Shown in pieces: positions 1 to 7,153 of a stretch of DNA of 64,000 nt. The notes under the pieces are model-generated. The model had not been told where the DNA came from and searched no databases. It saw only the letters and a list, made by a program, of their open reading frames with translations. The first letter of the stretch is position 1. Each line of letters begins with the position of its first letter. The translations under genes and the position numbers were made by a program. This DNA is from an uncultured Roseburia sp. (GTDB lineage: Bacteria; Bacillota; Clostridia; Lachnospirales; Lachnospiraceae): the NCBI GenBank assembly GCA_944380515.1, contig CALWHT010000038.1, forward strand, positions 88,536-152,535. The letters are read 5' to 3'.

Positions 1-160
1 GGATTACAATTATGACCTCTCGTGCAGTATGGGGAATCTGGAAATCAACGGAAAAAGCTACTCCAGTATCAACGGCACGAGAGAGGTGCGCAATGAGGGC
101 GCCGTGGGAACGATTACCCTCGATTGCGGTATGGGAAATGTTGAACTCAATATCGAGTAG
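1..160 (+). CDS. C-terminal end of a DUF4097-like beta-repeat protein (partial)
   Basis: The reading frame is open from base 2 to a TAG at 158-160 and gives 52 residues. Two similar strands are visible, CSMGNLEING near the start and DCGMGNVELNIE at the very end. This G-N-(L/V)-E pattern is typical of the repeating beta-strands of DUF4097-type (adhesin-like) putative surface or membrane-associated proteins. The start and any membrane anchor lie outside the window. Its last 14 bases overlap the end of the convergent ECF transporter gene. Family assignment rests on the short repeat pattern only. Confidence 0.6.
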   Translation, partial: DYNYDLSCSMGNLEINGKSYSSINGTREVRNEGAVGTITLDCGMGNVELNIE

Positions 161-725
161 CAGCCACCCACTCGCGGATGTCCGGAATCTTTTTGAGGAT
201 TGGGAGCAAAAGGAGTCCGATTACGATGCCGGTAACTCCCTGCACCGCGTTAAACGGAATACCGGCGGCGGAGGAAACAATCCCCGCGGCAAGCGCCGCG
301 CCGGTGAAGGAGCCGCTGCCGAATGCGGCAAGCGCCGCCTCATAGATAAAGTAGCCGAGAATCATAAGGATTTCTCCGACAATGCCGCTTAACAGGAAAC
401 ACAGGGAGCTGCCTTTTTCCGTCCGAAGGCGTTTCATGCGGTGGAATAAAAAGCCTGCGGTGCCCGCGGTCAACGCTTTGATGATCAGCGTGGCGGGGGC
501 GAAGGAAGCGTACCCGGAAAAGATGTCGGAAAACATAGAGCCGATACCTGCGGCGAGCCCTCCCGTTAAGGGACCGAGCACTGCGCCGCACAGCAGCACA
601 AAGCCGTCTCCGAGATGGATATATCCAAAGGTCGGAGTCGGAAATTTAATCACCATTGTAGCAATGCAGGTCATTGCCGCCATCAGCGCGGCAGTGACCG
701 TTTTTTTCAGATTTGAGCTTTTCAT
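147..725 (-). CDS. ECF transporter S component, substrate unknown
   Basis: A 192-residue, very hydrophobic protein with about six predicted membrane segments. After the first segment comes a GYIHLGDGFVLL stretch, matching the (I/H)LGD loop seen in many ECF S components (vitamin or base-binding subunits of energy-coupling factor importers). The start is well supported by a GGGAGG site about 8 bases upstream on the minus strand. No EcfA or EcfT genes are nearby, so it presumably shares the energising module encoded elsewhere. The vitamin or nucleobase bound cannot be told from the sequence. A minus-strand extended -10 (TGCTATGAT) lies in the spacer shared with capA. The 3' end overlaps the convergent partial gene by 14 bases. 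Confidence 0.8.
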   Translation of the reverse strand: MKSSNLKKTVTAALMAAMTCIATMVIKFPTPTFGYIHLGDGFVLLCGAVLGPLTGGLAAGIGSMFSDIFSGYASFAPATLIIKALTAGTAGFLFHRMKRLRTEKGSSLCFLLSGIVGEILMILGYFIYEAALAAFGSGSFTGAALAAGIVSSAAGIPFNAVQGVTGIVIGLLLLPILKKIPDIREWVAATRY

Positions 726-856
726 CGAAAATCCTCCCTCTTAAAGTAATATTATGTGAAATTCTGTGTGCTTCCAGTATCATAGCACAAAATGGTCTGA
801 TATAAATATCCAGTTATAAGATAATAAACCATACCAGTTTTGCAATTTTGTTTCGA

Positions 857-885
857 TTGACATTTTACGCCGGAATTATTACTAT
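857..885 (+). promoter_or_regulatory. Sigma-A-type promoter of the capA-like gene
   Basis: A perfect -35 TTGACA at 857-862 is followed by a 17-base spacer and -10 TACTAT at 880-885, placing transcription start about 55 bases before the capA-like start codon. The rest of the 224-base divergent spacer is AT-rich and shows no other convincing element. Confidence 0.7.
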
Positions 886-949
886 TAATTTATTATGAGT
901 CAAAAGCTGCTGTGGGAGTATGGCTGCAGCAGACCGGGAAAGGAAAAGT

Positions 950-2179
950 ATGAATAAGACAGTCAGAATCGTATTATATGTCCTCTCGCTTCTTACGGTT
1001 GCCGGAGTGCTCGCGGCGTTTCTTTGGAAGGGAGCAGCCGCGCCGTCGGGAGGAACAGAGGCGGAGGTCATGGCCAATGCGGATACGGAGCAGCCGGCTG
1101 AGTCGGAAGCGCCGACGCAGGATGAAGCGACAGAGACGGAAACCCCGACGGAGGAGGAAGGGGCAATACGGCAGGATGAGGCGGCTGAAATCCCGCAGAC
1201 GGAAGCACCGGCGCAGAGTGAAGTGCCGGAGACGGAGCATACGGGAGATACTACGTTGATTTTTACGGGTGACGTTTTGTTTGCCAACGCATTCCTGGCG
1301 GCGTACGACGCGGGCGGTATCAGCGCCGTGGTGGCGGATGGTCTGAGGGAACAGCTCATCGAAGCGGATATTTTGATGGTAAACAACGAGTTTCCCTTCA
1401 GCGACCGGGGGACGCCGATGGAGGGAAAACAGTATACATTCCGATGCAGTCCTTCCTATGTAAGCGCGCTTACGGAGCTTGGCGTGGATATCGTATCGCT
1501 TGCGAACAACCATACGCTCGATTACGGCAGGGAAGCGCTGACGGATACTTTTGCAGCGCTTGACGGCGCCGGCATTTTGTATGGAGGGGCGGGGGAGAGC
1601 GCAGAGCGAGCCGAGGAGCTTCAGATTATCGAGGTGAACGGCAAAAAATTCGGATTTCTCGCCGTCTCCCGTGTGATACCGGATGTGAGCTGGAAGGTGG
1701 AGAACGCGGTGCCGGGAATTTTTTCGTGCTATGATGAGACAAGACTTTTGGAGCTGGTGCGGGAAGCGAAGGAGCAGTGTGATTTTGTGACGGTATTTCC
1801 GCATTGGGGAACGGAGTACAGCGAGCAGCCGAATGAGGTTCAGAAGCAGATTGCGGAAAAATGCATGGAGGCCGGAGCGGATTTGATTGTCGGCAGCCAT
1901 ACCCACTGTTTGCAGGGCATCGGATATTTTGACGGAAAGCCGGTATTTTACAGCCTTGGGAATTTTATTTTCGGGCAGAGTATTGAGCGCTCGGCGGCGG
2001 TCAGGGTGACGGTGAAGCAGGACGGAAGTACGGAAATTGCATTGATTCCCGTACGCGCGGCGGGGGGACAGACCAGTGAGCTTGCCGGAGAGGAAGCGGC
2101 TGCGGTTTATTCCTATATGGAATCAATCTCTGTCAATGCGGCGGTGGATGAAAACGGTATTGTGACGGAGCGCCGGTGA
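950..2179 (+). CDS. CapA-family membrane-anchored metallophosphatase-like protein
   Basis: A 409-residue protein. Residues 1-25 form an N-terminal membrane anchor, followed by a low-complexity Glu/Thr/Pro/Ala linker to about residue 100 and then a PGA_cap (CapA) domain. Visible motifs are FTGDVLF, NNEFPFSDRG, ANNHTLDYG, FPHWGTEY, GSHTHCLQG and SLGNFIFG, the metal-binding Asp/Asn/His set of the calcineurin-like CapA fold. CapA proteins are linked to poly-gamma-glutamate or other cell-surface polymer handling, and many stand alone with unknown substrate. The start at 950 is preferred over an upstream in-frame ATG at 920 because GGAAAGG lies 6 bases before it and the signal anchor then begins at once. 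It lies 22 bases upstream of the CPBP protease gene and is probably co-transcribed with it. Confidence 0.85.
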   Translation: MNKTVRIVLYVLSLLTVAGVLAAFLWKGAAAPSGGTEAEVMANADTEQPAESEAPTQDEATETETPTEEEGAIRQDEAAEIPQTEAPAQSEVPETEHTGDTTLIFTGDVLFANAFLAAYDAGGISAVVADGLREQLIEADILMVNNEFPFSDRGTPMEGKQYTFRCSPSYVSALTELGVDIVSLANNHTLDYGREALTDTFAALDGAGILYGGAGESAERAEELQIIEVNGKKFGFLAVSRVIPDVSWKVENAVPGIFSCYDETRLLELVREAKEQCDFVTVFPHWGTEYSEQPNEVQKQIAEKCMEAGADLIVGSHTHCLQGIGYFDGKPVFYSLGNFIFGQSIERSAAVRVTVKQDGSTEIALIPVRAAGGQTSELAGEEAAAVYSYMESISVNAAVDENGIVTERR

Positions 2180-2201
2180 GAAAGAAGGAGGGAGCTTACT
2201 T

Positions 2202-3311
2202 ATGAAACAGAAGGTGATGAAACTGCCGCAAGCGGTGGTTGTGATAATCGGAGTTTTCATTCTGGCCGGATTTCTGATCGTGATGAATCTGGTGGGGAGA
2301 GTGGCGGCGGAGATCCCGGCGTTCTTAAGCGGATATACGCTGCAATTTATCTCGGAAGTCGGAGCGGCGGTTTATTCGCTGCTGCTGTTGGCTGCATTCG
2401 GGTATCTTAGAGTGTTAAAGGAAAAGGGAGAGGGCTTTGTAAAGGGCTTTTATTCCGGAGGCTTTATGACGGGCTATTGCGTGATCATGGTAATTGCGCA
2501 GCTGATCGTGCAGCAGACCGTGCCGGATAATACGCTTGTTTCCCCGGGACAGATTGTCATTTTTACGCTGACTGTCTTTCTCGTGGGCTTTAATGAGGAG
2601 ATCCTGGTGCGCGGCATCATATTAAACCTGTTTCTGGATCGCTTTGCCAACACCCGCAGGGGTATGCTGTCCGCTATCGTGCTTTCCAGCCTTATTTTTG
2701 GCTGTGCGCATCTGCCGAATGTCCTCTCCGGCGTTCCGCTTGGCAGCGCACTTATCCAGTCCGTGCAGGCAACGCTGCTCGGTGTTATTTTCGCAGCGGC
2801 CTATCTGCGCAGCGGTAATCTCTGGATTACGATTATCCTTCATGCCGTAACGGATTTTGCGGGCCTGATGGCGAGCGGACTGTATGGAAACGGAACCATG
2901 GTGGACGGAATCGGCAGCCTGTCCGTCATCAATCTGGTGGTTACAGTGCCGTTATTCCTGATTCCCTGTATCGTGCTGCTGCGGCCGGGGAAGCTGGACG
3001 GCATCATCGCCGCGAGGGGAGGCAATCCCCTCCCGCCGACGGCGGAGGACGCGGAGTCCATGGCGGTGACATCCCTGATTCTCGGAGTCTTCGGCATATT
3101 TATGAGCTTTGCCGGATATGGCGCTGGCTTTGCCGTTGTTGGACTGCTCGGAGCCGTTTCATCGAAAAAAATCAAACCGCATCAGAGCGGAATCGCTACG
3201 GCAGGACTTGTGACCTCCATTGTCGGGCTTGTCATCGCGTTGGCGGTGGTGGTTCTGATGCTGCTTGTCCTCCCGCTGCTTGGAATGGACGACCTGATGT
3301 CGATTTTATAG
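2202..3311 (+). CDS. CPBP intramembrane protease fused to a DUF4190-like tail
   Basis: A 369-residue polytopic membrane protein. The central part carries the CPBP/CAAX-protease motifs: NEEILVRG (Glu-Glu and Arg), FGCAHLPN and ILHAVTDF, the likely Glu/His active-site residues of this glutamic intramembrane protease family. After a short cytoplasmic linker, residues from about 280 onward form a separate Gly/Ala-rich two-helix membrane module with the SLILGVFGIF and GIATAGLVTSIVGL pattern of DUF4190. Substrates are unknown; family members process lipidated or bacteriocin-related proteins. The start has a good GAAGGAGGGAG site. It lies directly downstream of the CapA-like gene. Confidence 0.8.
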   Translation: MKQKVMKLPQAVVVIIGVFILAGFLIVMNLVGRVAAEIPAFLSGYTLQFISEVGAAVYSLLLLAAFGYLRVLKEKGEGFVKGFYSGGFMTGYCVIMVIAQLIVQQTVPDNTLVSPGQIVIFTLTVFLVGFNEEILVRGIILNLFLDRFANTRRGMLSAIVLSSLIFGCAHLPNVLSGVPLGSALIQSVQATLLGVIFAAAYLRSGNLWITIILHAVTDFAGLMASGLYGNGTMVDGIGSLSVINLVVTVPLFLIPCIVLLRPGKLDGIIAARGGNPLPPTAEDAESMAVTSLILGVFGIFMSFAGYGAGFAVVGLLGAVSSKKIKPHQSGIATAGLVTSIVGLVIALAVVVLMLLVLPLLGMDDLMSIL

Positions 3312-3353
3312 AAAAACCGATAAAGAGGGATATCAAAAAGCTGCCGTCCGAAA

Positions 3354-4271
3354 TCAGTCGGAGCTCTTTGCGGGGGAGCCGTCCCGGTGCCGTTTGCGGA
3401 ACTGGTGCGGCGAGACCCCGTTTTTTTCTTTAAAGGCGCGGATGAGGTGGCTACAGTCGGAATATCCCGTTTCCTGGCTGATGTAGTTTAAGTCGAAATT
3501 GGTAAACAGCAGCATGTCCTCCACCTTGCAGAGCCGGATAAATTCGATATATTTTTTGCAGGACAGGCCGTAAATCTGACGGAAATTTTTGGCAAAGCAG
3601 GAATAGCTCATATGGCAGAGCGCGGCAATGTCCTCAATGCGTATATGCTCGCAGGCATGGCGGTCGATATATTCCGTAATGGTGTAGATGGTGTTTTCCT
3701 GGGAGAGCGGGGTAAAAAAGCGGTCGGTATCAAAGCCGTTTTGCCGCCAGATGCGCAGAAGCCAGGTCAAAAGCTCCCTGATTTTCGATTGCAGCATTAT
3801 CTGATAGCCGTACTGCATTTCTTCCATCTCGAGGACGCAGTCGCAAAGCAGCGGCAGCACCGGGATATCTTTAAGTGTTTCCTGCGAAAAACAGATATCG
3901 GCATGCTCGCTGTGCACCGCGTTTTTAAACAGTGCGCTGTAATTCCAGCTTCCGCCAAAGCCCGTGCCCGAGGAATCAAGCTGTCCCAGATCAAATTTTA
4001 CGACATAATATTGCAGGGGGATATCGGAGGCCATGTAGACGGCGTGCACCACGGAGGGAAGAGAAAGAATCAGGTCTCCCGCACCTACGATATAGCTCTC
4101 TTCATTTTGGTAGACCAGGGCGGTTCCCTGGGTCACATACAGGATTTCCATGAAATAGTGCCAGTGGGGGCGCACCGGAACCCATTCTTTTGAGGCGTCC
4201 CAGTAAAAACATTCATAGGGATGGTTCAGTTTATCGTTGTATTCAAATAATGCTCTCAAATCATTCTCCAT
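3354..4271 (-). CDS. AraC-family regulator with N-terminal cupin, mannan locus
   Basis: A 305-residue protein. The N-terminal half (about 1-150) looks like an AraC_binding cupin (PHWHYFMEILYV, GAGDLILSLPSVVH), which senses a small sugar ligand. The C-terminal 100 residues hold two helix-turn-helix motifs (IRIEDIAALCHMSYSCFAKNFRQ and NYISQETGYSDCSHLIRAFKE) ending in the SPHQFRKR signature. It is divergent from the GH113 mannanase, with a 126-base shared control region, so control of the mannan genes is a reasonable inference. It could act as activator or repressor. The start has GGAAAAAG just upstream. Confidence 0.88.
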   Translation of the reverse strand: MENDLRALFEYNDKLNHPYECFYWDASKEWVPVRPHWHYFMEILYVTQGTALVYQNEESYIVGAGDLILSLPSVVHAVYMASDIPLQYYVVKFDLGQLDSSGTGFGGSWNYSALFKNAVHSEHADICFSQETLKDIPVLPLLCDCVLEMEEMQYGYQIMLQSKIRELLTWLLRIWRQNGFDTDRFFTPLSQENTIYTITEYIDRHACEHIRIEDIAALCHMSYSCFAKNFRQIYGLSCKKYIEFIRLCKVEDMLLFTNFDLNYISQETGYSDCSHLIRAFKEKNGVSPHQFRKRHRDGSPAKSSD

Positions 4272-4310
4272 TCTTTTTCCGATAGATTTTTACAATTTTG
4301 AACTCGAAAA

Positions 4311-4343
4311 ATTATAGCAGAAATCACTCCGGAATGCTATAGT
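4311..4343. promoter_or_regulatory. Back-to-back overlapping promoters between AraC and GH113 genes
   Basis: A perfect 7-base inverted repeat, TATAGCA at 4313-4319 and TGCTATA at 4335-4341, contains two extended -10 elements facing away from each other. TGCTATAAT reads leftward for the AraC gene (hexamer 4311-4316) and TGCTATAGT reads rightward for GH113 (hexamer 4338-4343). The -35 position of each lies on or next to the other's -10. Whether the repeat is also a regulator operator is open. Confidence 0.55.
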
Positions 4344-4397
4344 CGCGGTAGAAAAAAGAAATTTCTGTTTATTATCATAAAGGAGGAAAGGACTGCG

Positions 4398-5336
4398 ATG
4401 AAATACATTTGCGGAATGACGTTTGCGTCGTTTGCGTGTGCCGGGGAGCTTGGCAAAAAGCAGTCGAAGGAAAGCCTTCGCCTGATGAAGGAGAGAACAG
4501 GGGCCAATTTTGTCATCTTTGCGCCGGGCGGTCTTCAGGAGACGCCGCAATCGGAGAAAATCTGCTATGATTCCAAGGCGACGATGGAGGATGCGGAGCT
4601 GATTGAAATGATAGCGTACGCAAAGGAGCTCGGGCTTCGTGTGGCGTTAAAGCCGACGGTCAACTGCAAAAACGGGACCTGGCGCGCCCACATCAATTTT
4701 TTTGACGAGGACGTACCCTGTGAGCCGAAATGGGGAAACTGGTTTTCGGCCTATACGGATTTCCAGCTTCATTATGCGGCGATTGCCGAAGAGCACGGAT
4801 GTGAAATGTTTATCGCCGGCTGCGAGATGGTGATGAGTGAGCGCAGGGAGGCGGAGTGGAGGAAGCTGATCGCGGATATCCGGCAGGTTTACCATGGACT
4901 CGTTTCCTACAATACCGATAAATATCAGGAGCACCACGTGAAGTGGTGGGACTGTGTGGATGTGATTTCCTCCAGCGGCTATTATCCCATCGGAGACTGG
5001 GAAAACCAGCTCGACCGGATTGAGCATGTGGTACGGCAGTTTGGGAAGCCGTTCTTTTTTGCCGAGGCGGGCTGTATGTCCGTAGAGGGTTCCGCCCGGG
5101 TTCCGAACGACTGGTGCGTGACGGGGGAACCCGACGAGGAAGGGCAGGCGGCCTGGTACCGTGATATGCTTACCGCGTGTGAAAAGCGTGACTGGGTGGG
5201 CGGTATGGCTTTCTGGTCCTGGGGGGCGAAGCTCTACCCGGAAAAGAGTGCCGCCGGGCGTATGGATTACGAAATTTATGCAAAACCGGCGGAGAAAGAA
5301 GTGAGGGAGTACTTTTTGAAGCACGCCGCAAAATAA
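4398..5336 (+). CDS. GH113 endo-beta-1,4-mannanase, intracellular
   Basis: A 312-residue single-domain (beta/alpha)8 enzyme with no signal peptide, so it acts in the cytoplasm. The acid/base is probably Glu143 (AGCEMVMS) and the nucleophile Glu223 (FFFAEAGCMS), placed like the paired glutamates of characterised GH113 mannanases. The conserved WFSAYTDFQLHYA and MAFWSWG segments support the family. It would shorten imported manno-oligosaccharides. It is first in the plus-strand mannan gene series, preceded by AAGGAGGAAAGG, and separated from the next gene by a fresh promoter. Length matches the family. Confidence 0.88.
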   Translation: MKYICGMTFASFACAGELGKKQSKESLRLMKERTGANFVIFAPGGLQETPQSEKICYDSKATMEDAELIEMIAYAKELGLRVALKPTVNCKNGTWRAHINFFDEDVPCEPKWGNWFSAYTDFQLHYAAIAEEHGCEMFIAGCEMVMSERREAEWRKLIADIRQVYHGLVSYNTDKYQEHHVKWWDCVDVISSSGYYPIGDWENQLDRIEHVVRQFGKPFFFAEAGCMSVEGSARVPNDWCVTGEPDEEGQAAWYRDMLTACEKRDWVGGMAFWSWGAKLYPEKSAAGRMDYEIYAKPAEKEVREYFLKHAAK

Positions 5337-5376
5337 GTTAAAATTAGTTTACAAAGAGTTAAAAAAAGACTATAAT
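5336..5376 (+). promoter_or_regulatory. Promoter of the mutase/GH36/LacI unit with flanking repeat boxes
   Basis: A near-consensus promoter: TTTACA at 5348-5353, a 17-base spacer, TATAAT at 5371-5376. Two direct copies of AGTTAAAA (5336-5343 and 5357-5364), 21 bases apart, flank the -35. Related AGCTAAAA boxes stand before the secreted mannanase and the binding protein, which suggests a shared regulator site; this is inference because the DNA is AT-rich. Confidence 0.65.
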
Positions 5377-5421
5377 TTTTGGTATCAGGATTGATTTCCG
5401 AAAAAGCAGAAAAGGAGAAAA

Positions 5422-7143
5422 ATGATGAGCGATTACATGGAGGTCTACAGGCAGTGGTGCACGGATTCCTATTTTGATGCGGATACAAAGGCGGAATTAG
5501 AGGCAATTAAGGATAACAGGGCGGAGATAGAGGATCGTTTTTACCGGCAGCTTGAATTCGGTACCGGAGGTCTGCGCGGAGTCATCGGAGCCGGAACCAA
5601 CCGCATGAATATTTATACGGTGCGCCAGGCAACCCAGGGGCTTGCCAACTATATTATTTCCCAGGGAGGACAGGAAAAAGGCGTTGCGATTGCCCATGAC
5701 TCCCGGAACATGTCGGAGGAATTTACGCAGGAGGCAGCGCTCTGCTTAAACGCAAACGGCATCAAAACCTATGTGTTTGACAGCCTTCGCCCGACGCCGG
5801 AGCTTTCCTTTGCGGTGCGTGAGCTTGGCTGTATTTCCGGTATTGTGATTACCGCAAGCCACAACCCGAGAGAATATAACGGCTATAAGGTATATTGGGA
5901 GGACGGCGCGCAGATTACGCCGCCGCACGATAAAAATATTCTTGCCGAGGTGGCGAAGGTGACATCGTTTGACCAGGTGCGGACCATGGCAAAGGAGGAC
6001 GCCGTAAAGGCGGGGCTTTACTGTGTGATCGGAGCCGAGCTGGACGACCGTTATATGGAGGAATTGAAAAAGCAGTCCATTCATCCCGAAATTATCAAAG
6101 AGATGGCAAAGGATATCAAAATCGTATATACACCGCTTCACGGAACCGGAAATGTGCCGGTGCGCCGTGTGTTAAAGGAGCTTGGATTTGAGCATGTCTA
6201 TGTGGTGAAGGAGCAGGAGCTGCCGGACGGCAATTTCCCGACCGTGGCATACCCGAATCCGGAATCTCCGAAAGCGTTTGAACTTGCATTAAATCTTGCA
6301 AAAGAAGTTGATGCTGACATAGTTCTTGCAACTGACCCGGATGCGGACCGTCTCGGTGTTTACTGTAAGGACACGAAAACCGGGGAATACGTGAGCTTCA
6401 CCGGAAATATGTCCGGCATGCTGATTGCGGAATATATCCTTCGGGAGAGAACTGAAATGGGTACAATGCCCGAAAATCCGGCGCTGGTGGAGACGATTGT
6501 CACAACCGATATGGCAAAGGCAATCGCGGAGGCGTACGGCGTTAAGCTGATTGAGGTGCTCACCGGCTTTAAGTACATCGGGGAACAGATTAAGTTCTTC
6601 GAGCAGCAGCACACGTACAGCTATGTGTTCGGGCTGGAGGAAAGCTATGGCTGTCTGGCCGGCACCTATGCGAGGGACAAGGACGCCTGCGTCGCGGTGA
6701 TGATGCTCTGCGAGGTGGCTTCCTGGTGTAAAAAGCACGGCATGACGCTCTGGGATGAGATGCTCGCGATGTATGAAAAATACGGCTATTATATAGAAGG
6801 ACTTGAGACAAAGACCTTAAAGGGCATCGACGGCGCGGCGCAGATTCAGGAGCTGATGAGCAATTCGAGAAACAATCCGCCGAAGAGCTTGGGCGGCTTT
6901 GAGGTGCTTGCAGTGCGTGACTATAAAGAAGATACCAGAAAGGATATGATGACGGGAGAGGTTACAAAGACGGGACTTCCGCAGTCGAACGTTTTGTATT
7001 ATGAGCTTTCCGACAACGCATGGTGCTGCGTGCGTCCTTCCGGTACGGAGCCTAAGATTAAATATTATTTCGGCGTAAAGGGAGCTTCCCTGCAGGACGC
7101 AAAGGAGAAGCTTGCTGTTTTAAAGGATGACCTGTTAAAATAG
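5422..7143 (+). CDS. Phospho-sugar mutase (phosphomannomutase/phosphoglucomutase type)
   Basis: A 573-residue alpha-D-phosphohexomutase. Visible motifs in order: TASHNPREYNGYK (phosphoserine loop), DPDADRLG (Mg2+ loop), GLEESYGCLAG (sugar-binding GEES-like loop) and RPSGTEPKIKYY (phosphate-binding loop). In this locus it probably converts mannose-1-phosphate, made by the GH130 phosphorylases, to mannose-6-phosphate. Sequence alone does not separate mannose from glucose specificity, and long enzymes of this PgcA-like class often accept both. It has its own promoter and is followed 10 bases later by the GH36 gene. A short stretch around 6280-6345 is AT-richer than the rest of the gene. Confidence 0.9.
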   Translation: MMSDYMEVYRQWCTDSYFDADTKAELEAIKDNRAEIEDRFYRQLEFGTGGLRGVIGAGTNRMNIYTVRQATQGLANYIISQGGQEKGVAIAHDSRNMSEEFTQEAALCLNANGIKTYVFDSLRPTPELSFAVRELGCISGIVITASHNPREYNGYKVYWEDGAQITPPHDKNILAEVAKVTSFDQVRTMAKEDAVKAGLYCVIGAELDDRYMEELKKQSIHPEIIKEMAKDIKIVYTPLHGTGNVPVRRVLKELGFEHVYVVKEQELPDGNFPTVAYPNPESPKAFELALNLAKEVDADIVLATDPDADRLGVYCKDTKTGEYVSFTGNMSGMLIAEYILRERTEMGTMPENPALVETIVTTDMAKAIAEAYGVKLIEVLTGFKYIGEQIKFFEQQHTYSYVFGLEESYGCLAGTYARDKDACVAVMMLCEVASWCKKHGMTLWDEMLAMYEKYGYYIEGLETKTLKGIDGAAQIQELMSNSRNNPPKSLGGFEVLAVRDYKEDTRKDMMTGEVTKTGLPQSNVLYYELSDNAWCCVRPSGTEPKIKYYFGVKGASLQDAKEKLAVLKDDLLK

Positions 7144-7153
7144 GGAGGGACAG

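Noticed and set aside
920-949. Upstream ATG as the start of the CapA-like gene
   Set aside because: Ribosome-site spacing is only about 1 base and it would put charged residues before the anchor; ATG at 950 fits better.
974-1906. Long minus-strand open frames opposite real genes, here and at 8321-9178, 24187-25038, 33316-34125, 47808-48950 and 62122-63153
   Set aside because: Each mirrors a well-supported plus-strand gene, has basic low-complexity composition from GC codon bias, and lacks recognisable domains.
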